This document shows positions 5,847 through 11,647 of a stretch of 23,899 nt of DNA, one piece after another; the first letter of the stretch is position 1, and the number at the start of each line of letters is the position of its first letter. Under the pieces are notes generated by a model, which was not told the DNA's origin, searched no databases, and saw only the letters and a list, made by a program, of their open reading frames with translations. Position numbers and translations under genes: made by a program. The stretch comes from a virus: IMG/VR virus record IMGVR_UViG_3300030104_000251, positions 1-23,899 of that record. One strand, given 5' to 3'.

Positions 5847-7223
5847 ATGGCATCAACATATACGGGACTAGGAGTCGAACTTCAAGCAACTGGTGAAAAC
5901 GCCGGAACTTGGGGAACAAAAACTAATACAAATTTACAAATTATAGAACAAATATCAGGTGGATTTACACAACAAGCAGTATCTGATTCTGGAGATACAG
6001 ATCTTGTTGTATCTGATGGATCAACTGGTGCAACTCTTGCGCACAGAATGATTGAGTTTACAGGAACTATTTCTGCTGGAAGAAACGTAACTATACCTAT
6101 CGATGTTCAAACTTTTTACTTTTTAAAAAATTCAACAAGTGGCTCTCAAGTTGTAACTTTTAAATATGTTTCTGGAAGTGGAAGCAGTGTAGCAGTAGCT
6201 AATGGAGCAACTGTGGTAGTATTTGCTTCTGCAAACGATGGCACAAACCCTGATATTATTGACATGGGTTTTGGTTCAGGTGATGTAACACTTACTGGAA
6301 CACAAACTTTAACAAACAAAACTTTAACAGCTCCTAAAATTGTAGATGCAGGTTTTATCGCAGACGCAAATGGGAATGAACAAATTATATTTCAAACAAC
6401 ATCTTCAGCAGTAAATGAGTTAGAAGTAACTAACGCTGCAACAGGTAATCCACCAATCTTAGGTGCAAGTGGAGAAACTAACGTTGATGTTCATATAAAA
6501 CCAAAAGGCACTGGAGAAACTAGAATTGGAACAGGGGCAGCAAATGCTACTCTTACATCTAGTGGAGCACATGATTTAATATTAGATACAAACTCAGGTT
6601 CTAACTCAGGTACAATTACAATAACTGACGGAGCAAACGGAAATATTAATATAGCACCAAATGGCGATGGTGTTGCTCAAGTTGGTGGAGCTGCAATAAA
6701 AGTTGCAGGTAAAGAAACTATTTGGGTTCCAGCTGCTGCAATGTATGGCGCAACAACAAACCCAGCTGACGCACAACAAGTTGAAACAACAGCAACAAGA
6801 CCTGATATGAAAGTATTAGATTTTGATAAAGACACAGATCAATTTGCACAATTTTCAATAGCGATGCCTAAATCATGGAATGAGGGAACATTAACTTATC
6901 AAGTATATTGGACACCAGGTTCTACAAATACAGGTGATTGTATTTTTGGATTGCAAGCTGTTGCATGTGCAGATAACGATACTATTGATGTTGCTTATGG
7001 AACTGCAATAAATGTTACGGATGCCGGAATAGGAACAGTTGAGGATCAACAAATTTCATCAGAAAGTAGTGCAGTAACAGTTGCGGGTTCTCCTGCAGCA
7101 GGTGAATTAACTTATTTTCAATTATTTAGAGATGCAAATGCTGGTGGAGATACTTTTACTGCTGATGCAAGAGTGCTTGGAGTTAAAATATTCTTTACTA
7201 CAGATGCAGCTAACGACGCATAA
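5847..7223 (+). CDS. Tail fibre / appendage protein
   Basis: This encodes 458 residues, with TAGGAG before the ATG. The N-terminus (YTGLGVELQATGENAGTWG, then TNTNLQIIEQISGG) is a common opening of marine phage fibre-like proteins and may be the virion-anchoring part. The middle has a NGATVVVFASANDGTNPD strand and TLTGTQTLTNKTLTAPKI, a repeat motif typical of trimeric fibre shafts. Then comes a stretch rich in Gly/Asn/Thr with short strands (VDVHIKPKGTGETRIGTG, TITITDGANGNINIAPNGDG). Residues about 290-458 form a separate beta domain starting KETIWVPAAAMYG, likely a C-terminal head. No enzyme motif is seen. The role is host attachment or support of the adhesin encoded next. Confidence 0.7.
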   Translation: MASTYTGLGVELQATGENAGTWGTKTNTNLQIIEQISGGFTQQAVSDSGDTDLVVSDGSTGATLAHRMIEFTGTISAGRNVTIPIDVQTFYFLKNSTSGSQVVTFKYVSGSGSSVAVANGATVVVFASANDGTNPDIIDMGFGSGDVTLTGTQTLTNKTLTAPKIVDAGFIADANGNEQIIFQTTSSAVNELEVTNAATGNPPILGASGETNVDVHIKPKGTGETRIGTGAANATLTSSGAHDLILDTNSGSNSGTITITDGANGNINIAPNGDGVAQVGGAAIKVAGKETIWVPAAAMYGATTNPADAQQVETTATRPDMKVLDFDKDTDQFAQFSIAMPKSWNEGTLTYQVYWTPGSTNTGDCIFGLQAVACADNDTIDVAYGTAINVTDAGIGTVEDQQISSESSAVTVAGSPAAGELTYFQLFRDANAGGDTFTADARVLGVKIFFTTDAANDA

Positions 7224-7235
7224 AAGGTTTAGAAT

Positions 7236-8195
7236 ATGAGAAAAATACCTGGAGAAAATTTAACCACAAACGGTAAAGGGACTAAAACTAAAAAGTCCAC
7301 TAGAGGTAAGACAATGTTTGGATACAATGTCTTAGGTTTTGGATCTGGTGGTCCTAACGCAGAATTTATATGTGCATCAGGTGGTACAATAACAACTTCA
7401 GGAAATTTTAAAATACACACTTTTACTGGACCAGGAACTTTTACAGTTAATGCTGTAGGTAATGCATCTGGATCAGAAACTGTTGATTATTTAATTGTAG
7501 CTGGAGGTGGAGGTGGATCTCCAGGACCAAGTGGAGGAAATGCCGGAGGCGGTGGCGCAGGTGGCTTTAGAGCTAGTTCAGGAACTGCATCAGGATGTTA
7601 TACTGCTGGTCCATCACCTGTTGTTGGTCCAGTTTCCGCTTTACCAGTTAGTGCAACTGGTTATCCAATAGTAGTTGGAGGCGGTGGACCTGTTGGAAAA
7701 AATCAAGGATCAACTTCATCCGCATTTTCACTTAGTTCTGCTGGTGGCGGAGGTGGAGCGGCCTCAAGTCAAGGAAATCTTCCAGGTGGAGATGGAGGAT
7801 CAGGCGGTGGAGGTTCTACTCCAGGTGCTAATGGAGGTTCTGGAAATGTACCTCCTGTAAGTCCACCACAAGGAAATGATGCTGGCGGAGGACCAGGCGG
7901 CGGCGGAGGCGGCGGCATAGGTAGTGCAGGTTCAGCTTACGGATTTGCAGGTAGCGGAGGTGAAAGTGTAATTACTGCTTCTCCTGTTTATTATTCTGGT
8001 GGAGGATATGGCGGTGATCAAAGATTTAGTCCAGGCGGACACTCACCCGGACCAAATGGTAGAACAGGAATAGGATCAAATGGAGCTGCTAATACAGGTG
8101 CAGGAGGGTCTGCTGGAGCAGAAAGTCCTGCTCCATCAACAACTGGAGGTAGTGGTGGTTCAGGAATAGTTGTTATAAGGTATAAATATCAATAA
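7236..8195 (+). CDS. Glycine-rich tail-tip / adhesin-like protein
   Basis: This encodes 319 residues from ATG 7236, or 293 from ATG 7314 (MFGYNVLGFGSGG), which also has an SD-like AGAGGTAAG before it. After a short beta start (KIHTFTGPGTFTVNAVG, then VDYLIVAGGGGG) comes a long glycine-rich region with poly-Gly runs and many Pro-Gly pairs (GSPGPSGG, TPGANG, SPGGHSPGPNG). It ends with GGSGIVVIRYKYQ. This is the architecture of glycine-rich receptor-binding domains, where Gly runs pack as polyglycine II helices. It is the likeliest host-recognition protein in the window. The Pro-Gly content makes it a candidate substrate for the hydroxylase-like genes that follow shortly after. Confidence 0.72.
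   Translation: MRKIPGENLTTNGKGTKTKKSTRGKTMFGYNVLGFGSGGPNAEFICASGGTITTSGNFKIHTFTGPGTFTVNAVGNASGSETVDYLIVAGGGGGSPGPSGGNAGGGGAGGFRASSGTASGCYTAGPSPVVGPVSALPVSATGYPIVVGGGGPVGKNQGSTSSAFSLSSAGGGGGAASSQGNLPGGDGGSGGGGSTPGANGGSGNVPPVSPPQGNDAGGGPGGGGGGGIGSAGSAYGFAGSGGESVITASPVYYSGGGYGGDQRFSPGGHSPGPNGRTGIGSNGAANTGAGGSAGAESPAPSTTGGSGGSGIVVIRYKYQ
7302..7310 (+). promoter_or_regulatory. SD-like site for alternative start ATG 7314
   Basis: AGAGGTAAG lies 3 bases before ATG 7314, in frame with the upstream ATG 7236. The 26 residues between the two starts are Lys/Thr/Gly-rich and unlike the rest of the protein. MFGYNVLGFG is the more usual opening for the family style. The upstream start has only a weak AAAAGG nearby. 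Confidence 0.4.
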
Positions 8196-8203
8196 GGAAA
8201 AAT

Positions 8204-8653
8204 ATGGCACATTTTGCAAAAATATCTGAAGAAAACCTAGTACTACAAGTTTTAACACTTGATAATAAAGACATGTTAAACGCTGATGGTGTTGAAGTTG
8301 AATCGATAGGTCAACAGTATTTAGAAACACACAATAACTGGCCTGCAGAAATGTGGATTCAAACATCTTACAATACATATAACAATCAACATAATTTAGG
8401 TGGAACACCTTTTAGAGGTAATTACGCAGGCATTGGTTATGAATGGGATAACGATAATCAAATCTTTTGGCCTCAAAAACCATATGCATCTTGGTTAAAA
8501 GATATGACTACAGTTAGTTGGAAATCACCAATTGGCGATGCTCCAGCATTAACAGCTGAACAACAATCACAAAATACAGCTGATACTCATGCTTGGGAAT
8601 ATATTTGGAATGAATCAGGACAGACTTGGGACTTGACAGATTATAAAGCATAA
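8204..8653 (+). CDS. Conserved tail-associated protein (MAHFAKI type)
   Basis: This encodes 149 residues, with AAGGA before the ATG. The opening MAHFAKISEENLVLQVLTLD and the middle TPFRGNYAGIGYEWDNDNQIF, PQKPYASW and EYIWNESGQTWDL match a protein style common in marine cyanophages and pelagiphages, next to tail fibre genes. Aromatic residues are abundant (Trp and Tyr), as in carbohydrate-binding surfaces. No catalytic residues are recognised. From its place directly after the adhesin-like gene it may be a fibre accessory or chaperone-like protein. The function is unknown. Confidence 0.65.
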   Translation: MAHFAKISEENLVLQVLTLDNKDMLNADGVEVESIGQQYLETHNNWPAEMWIQTSYNTYNNQHNLGGTPFRGNYAGIGYEWDNDNQIFWPQKPYASWLKDMTTVSWKSPIGDAPALTAEQQSQNTADTHAWEYIWNESGQTWDLTDYKA

Positions 8654-8671
8654 ATTAGAAATAGTAGTAAT

Positions 8672-9175
8672 ATGCAGAAGAAAGTATTAAGTGAACAAGC
8701 ATTATATTATGGTGATGTTTCAATGCCAAAAGGTTTTGAAATAGACAGACATAAATTATCTACAGATACCTTACAATCACAAATTCAAAATAAAGAATTT
8801 CCATTTTCTAGGACTTGGGATATGTTAACTACTTATATAAGAGATCATATAAATTTAGAGTATAATTTTCAATTAGTTAATAAACAAACATGGGGTAATT
8901 TTTATAAACCTAAAGAAACAACAATTCCATTACTTAATATTGATCCAGTAGATTTGCGAAACTCACCAGACTTTACTTTATTGTATGGTGTAGAAGTTAA
9001 AGACTGCATGGTTAGAATACATTATGAAGATAACAGAAGAAAAGGAAGATCATGGGATATGTCTTTGACTAATAATCAGTTTATTATGTTTCCATCAACT
9101 AATATGTATTATTTAATTAATAATCAAAAGGATAATTTAAATTTCGTACAAACAATAACGTATGAATATATCTAA
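8672..9175 (+). CDS. Degenerate double-stranded beta-helix protein beside oxygenases, no metal ligands seen
   Basis: This encodes 167 residues. No clear ribosome binding site is seen. The start is GFEIDRHKLSTDTLQSQIQN, followed by a helical segment and the conserved-looking IPLLNIDPVDLRNSPDFTLL. The C-terminal end (VRIHYEDNRRKGRSWDMS, then NQFIMFPSTNMYYLINN and LNFVQTITYEYI) parallels the last strands of the neighbouring oxygenases, where FPS is followed by the distal His and Arg. Here the His position is Tyr, and there is no HxD motif. It therefore probably has the fold without iron-dependent catalysis, or is a divergent partner. It overlaps the next gene by 14 bases, which implies coupled synthesis. 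Confidence 0.55.
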   Translation: MQKKVLSEQALYYGDVSMPKGFEIDRHKLSTDTLQSQIQNKEFPFSRTWDMLTTYIRDHINLEYNFQLVNKQTWGNFYKPKETTIPLLNIDPVDLRNSPDFTLLYGVEVKDCMVRIHYEDNRRKGRSWDMSLTNNQFIMFPSTNMYYLINNQKDNLNFVQTITYEYI

Positions 9176-9794
9176 TTACTATTGGTATTTTAAATCTGCA
9201 TTAACACCTAGATTTTGTGATGAAGTAATTAAATATGCTAATAATCAAAAAGAAGTTATGGCAAGAACTGGTAGTTATGGAAATAGACCATTAAATAAAC
9301 AAGAAGTATTAAATTTAAAAAAAAAAAGAAACTCTGATTTAGTATGGTTAAATGACACCTGGATATATAAAGAACTACATCCTTTTGTGCATGAAGCAAA
9401 TAGAGCAGCTGGTTGGAATTTTGATTGGGAAAGATCTGAATCTTGTCAGTTTACAAAATATAAATTAAATCAATATTATGATTGGCATTGTGATAGTTGG
9501 GATAAACCTTATGATAGACCAAATGATCCAGAGCACGAAAAAATTAGAAAACTATCTATGACTTGTCAGTTAACAGATGGTTCAGAATACAAAGGTGGTG
9601 AATTAGAATTTGATTTTAGAAATTATGACCCACATATGAGAGATGAATCAAAACATAGAATACAATGTAAAGAAATATTACCTAAAGGATCTATTATTGT
9701 ATTTCCTTCATTTGTATGGCATAGAGTTAAACCAGTAACTGCTGGCACAAGATACAGTCTTGTTGTTTGGCATTTAGGAAAACCATTTAGATAA
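9162..9794 (+). CDS. 2-oxoglutarate/Fe(II)-dependent oxygenase, prolyl-4-hydroxylase-like
   Basis: This encodes 210 residues. It carries the full facial-triad pattern: H109-C-D111 in YYDWHCDSWD, distal His187 in FPSFVWHRV, and Arg197 in AGTRYSLVVW as the expected 2-oxoglutarate carboxylate ligand. KGGELEFDF between them is a typical strand of prolyl-hydroxylase-like members. Length is usual for a single-domain enzyme. The reaction would be hydroxylation with 2-oxoglutarate and O2, giving succinate and CO2. The substrate is not shown. It starts inside the preceding gene and shares TAATG with the next. An 11-A run lies in the coding sequence at 9317-9327. This is the clearest active enzyme of the block. 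Confidence 0.8.
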   Translation: MNISNYYWYFKSALTPRFCDEVIKYANNQKEVMARTGSYGNRPLNKQEVLNLKKKRNSDLVWLNDTWIYKELHPFVHEANRAAGWNFDWERSESCQFTKYKLNQYYDWHCDSWDKPYDRPNDPEHEKIRKLSMTCQLTDGSEYKGGELEFDFRNYDPHMRDESKHRIQCKEILPKGSIIVFPSFVWHRVKPVTAGTRYSLVVWHLGKPFR

Positions 9795-10426
9795 TGTATT
9801 TAAATAATTATTTTAATACAACAATATGGTTTGAACAAAAACTTGACTGTCTTAAAGTATTGAATAAAGCTTCTAACAAATATATTAAAGAAGCAAAGAA
9901 TAAAGAAAAAAAATATATAAAAGAATATGGTGACTTTGGACGATCATTTCATTCAAAAACTTTATTAATGGACAATGATTTTTTAGATTTTAAAAATTAT
10001 ATTGGTCAAAAATCTTGGGAATATTTAGATCATCAAGGTTATGATATGACTCAATATACAACTATGTTTTCTGAAATGTGGGTTCAAGAATTTGCTAAAA
10101 AAGGTGGTGGTCATCACTCTGCACACATACATTGGAATTGCCATGTATCAGGTTTTTATTTTTTAAAATGTAGTGATAAAACATCATATCCAATATTTCA
10201 TGAACCACGAATAGGAGCACGTGTTACAAAATTAAAAATGAAACCAGATAGAAAAGGTATATGGGGTGGAGAAGAACTTATAAACTTTAGACCTACACCA
10301 GGTGCATTAATTATATTTCCAGGGTTCTTGGAACACGAGTTTGCAGTAGATCATGGAATAGAACCATTTAGATTTATACATTGGAACATACAAGCTGTTC
10401 CAAAAGAAATGGCTAAAGATGTTTAG
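9794..10426 (+). CDS. Putative 2OG-Fe(II) oxygenase, HxH variant
   Basis: This encodes 210 residues. The core reads HIHWNCHVSGFYFL (H111, H113) ... IFHEPRIGAR ... GALIIFPGFLEHEFAV (H181) ... PFRFIHWNIQ (R193). This follows the 2OG-FeII_Oxy_5-type pattern, where an H-x-H precedes SGxYYL and an FPS/FPG-x-L-x-H strand follows. The usual HxD acidic ligand is not at the standard place. Asp/Glu in the HEPR segment or a two-His arrangement may serve instead. The N-terminal 90 residues are helical and Lys-rich. It shares TAATG with the upstream enzyme and 8 bases with the downstream one. The substrate is unknown. Confidence 0.65.
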   Translation: MYLNNYFNTTIWFEQKLDCLKVLNKASNKYIKEAKNKEKKYIKEYGDFGRSFHSKTLLMDNDFLDFKNYIGQKSWEYLDHQGYDMTQYTTMFSEMWVQEFAKKGGGHHSAHIHWNCHVSGFYFLKCSDKTSYPIFHEPRIGARVTKLKMKPDRKGIWGGEELINFRPTPGALIIFPGFLEHEFAVDHGIEPFRFIHWNIQAVPKEMAKDV

Positions 10427-10976
10427 TATTTTTAGTTCTTATGTTAAAGAAGATTTTTTTACTTTAGATACTAAAAAAATAAAAAAAGAAATCTTAAATA
10501 TGAAAATAAAAAACAAAGGAAAAATAATAAGTAATTATGGTGGTTGGCAAAGTAAAAATTTTTTAAAAATAAATCAAAACTTTAAAGATTTATTTAATCA
10601 AATAAATTTATCTGTAAAAGAAGTAGAAAAAAATTTAGGTTTAGAAAAAAAATTATTTTTAAATTATTATTGGTGCAATATAAATTCTCTAAGTTGTTTT
10701 AATAGACCTCATAATCATTTAGGCGCTGTAATATCAGGAGTATATTATGTAAGCACTCCAAAAAATTCTGGTAATCTTATTTTTGAAAACTATGATAGTA
10801 ATAAACACATAACATATAAATTTGTAAAAAATTATAATGAATATAATTCTACAAAATGGACTATTTTACCTAAAGAAAATTTATGTGTTTTATTTCCATC
10901 TTATTTATTTCATTATGTTGAACCTAATTTAAATAAAAAAGAAAGGGTAAGTATAAGTTTTAATTATGGCTTTTAA
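10419..10976 (+). CDS. Putative 2OG-Fe(II) oxygenase, HxH variant, very AT-rich gene
   Basis: This encodes 185 residues. Key parts are RPHNHLGAVISGVYYV (H98, H100), NLIFENYD, and NLCVLFPSYLFHYVEPN (H165) with ERVSISFN (R176). This is the classic outline of the 2OG-FeII_Oxy_5-type family, also with H-x-H rather than H-x-D. The N-terminal 90 residues are rich in Lys and Asn. By hand count about 19% of bases from 10441 to the stop are G or C, clearly lower than its neighbours, so it may have been acquired separately. It overlaps the gene before by 8 bases and the gene after by 11. The substrate is unknown. Confidence 0.68.
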   Translation: MFSIFSSYVKEDFFTLDTKKIKKEILNMKIKNKGKIISNYGGWQSKNFLKINQNFKDLFNQINLSVKEVEKNLGLEKKLFLNYYWCNINSLSCFNRPHNHLGAVISGVYYVSTPKNSGNLIFENYDSNKHITYKFVKNYNEYNSTKWTILPKENLCVLFPSYLFHYVEPNLNKKERVSISFNYGF

Positions 10977-11589
10977 GAAGAAAAAATATACAGTTGTTCG
11001 TCAAGCAATATCAAAAGACCTTGCGGCTTTTGTTGCAAATTATTTTTGTATGCAAAAACAAGTTTATGATACTTGTATGCAAGCAAGATATTTTTCACCT
11101 TTTGAAAATATATTAGGTCATTATGAAAATAACACTGAACAAATACCAAACACCTATAGTCAATATGCAAATATAGCTATGGAAACTTTAATGTTAAAAT
11201 GTCAACCTCAAATGGAAAAAGTAACAGGTCTTAAATTATATCCAGCTTATACTTACGCAAGAATTTATAAAAAAGGTGATGAATTAAAAAGACACAAAGA
11301 TAGATTTAGCTGTGAAATATCAACTACTATGAATTTAGGTGGTGATGACTGGCCGATATATTTAGAGCCATCTGGAGAAACTGGTAAGAAAGGCATTAAA
11401 GTAGATTTAAAACAAGGAGATATGTTAGTGTATTCTGGTTGTGAATTAGAACATTGGAGAAAACCATTTAAAGGTAAAGAATGCGTGCAAGTATTTCTTC
11501 ATTATAATAATCGTAAAACTTTAGGATCAAAAGATAATATATTTGATAAACGTCTACATTTAGGTCTTCCATCTTGGTTTAAAAAATAG
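10966..11589 (+). CDS. 2OG-Fe(II) oxygenase-like protein
   Basis: This encodes 207 residues. H110-K-D112 (ELKRHKDRFSCEIS) gives the HxD pair. H163 in GCELEHWRKPF is the distal ligand, and KECVQVFLHYN is the last strand, with Lys171 or Gln175 where Arg is usual. The segment TTMNLGGDDWPIYLEP and the GDMLVYSG turn before the distal His fit the double-stranded beta helix. This type is seen repeatedly in marine phages and differs from the prolyl-hydroxylase-like member upstream. It ends the oxygenase block, with a 58-base AT-rich gap before the plug protein gene. Activity is likely from the ligand set, and the substrate is not known. Confidence 0.72.
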   Translation: MAFKKKKYTVVRQAISKDLAAFVANYFCMQKQVYDTCMQARYFSPFENILGHYENNTEQIPNTYSQYANIAMETLMLKCQPQMEKVTGLKLYPAYTYARIYKKGDELKRHKDRFSCEISTTMNLGGDDWPIYLEPSGETGKKGIKVDLKQGDMLVYSGCELEHWRKPFKGKECVQVFLHYNNRKTLGSKDNIFDKRLHLGLPSWFKK

Positions 11590-11611
11590 TATATTATAAT
11601 ATTAATATAAT

Positions 11612-11639
11612 TTGAAAACTAAGCTTTTTCATATATAGT
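11612..11639 (+). promoter_or_regulatory. Possible promoter before the plug protein gene
   Basis: TTGAAA (11612-11617) and TATAGT (11634-11639) are separated by 16 bases, each matching five of six consensus positions. The gap 11590-11647 is one of the few non-coding gaps in the window. The predicted start of transcription would be only a few bases before ATG 11648, giving an almost leaderless message, which lowers confidence. There is only a weak GTGAG as ribosome binding site. Confidence 0.28.
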
Positions 11640-11647
11640 GAGCGATT

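Noticed and set aside
7675-7860. Plus-strand out-of-frame reading frame of 61 residues in the glycine-rich gene
   Set aside because: It arises from GGN-rich repeats read in another frame. It has no ribosome binding site and a composition dominated by Val/Leu/Glu from shifted Gly codons.
11593-11611. AT-only inverted repeat (ATTATA / TATAAT) as a terminator after the oxygenase block
   Set aside because: The stem has only A-T pairs and a 7-base loop and no distinct T tail, so it is unlikely to stop transcription. It is typical of chance pairing in AT-rich gaps.
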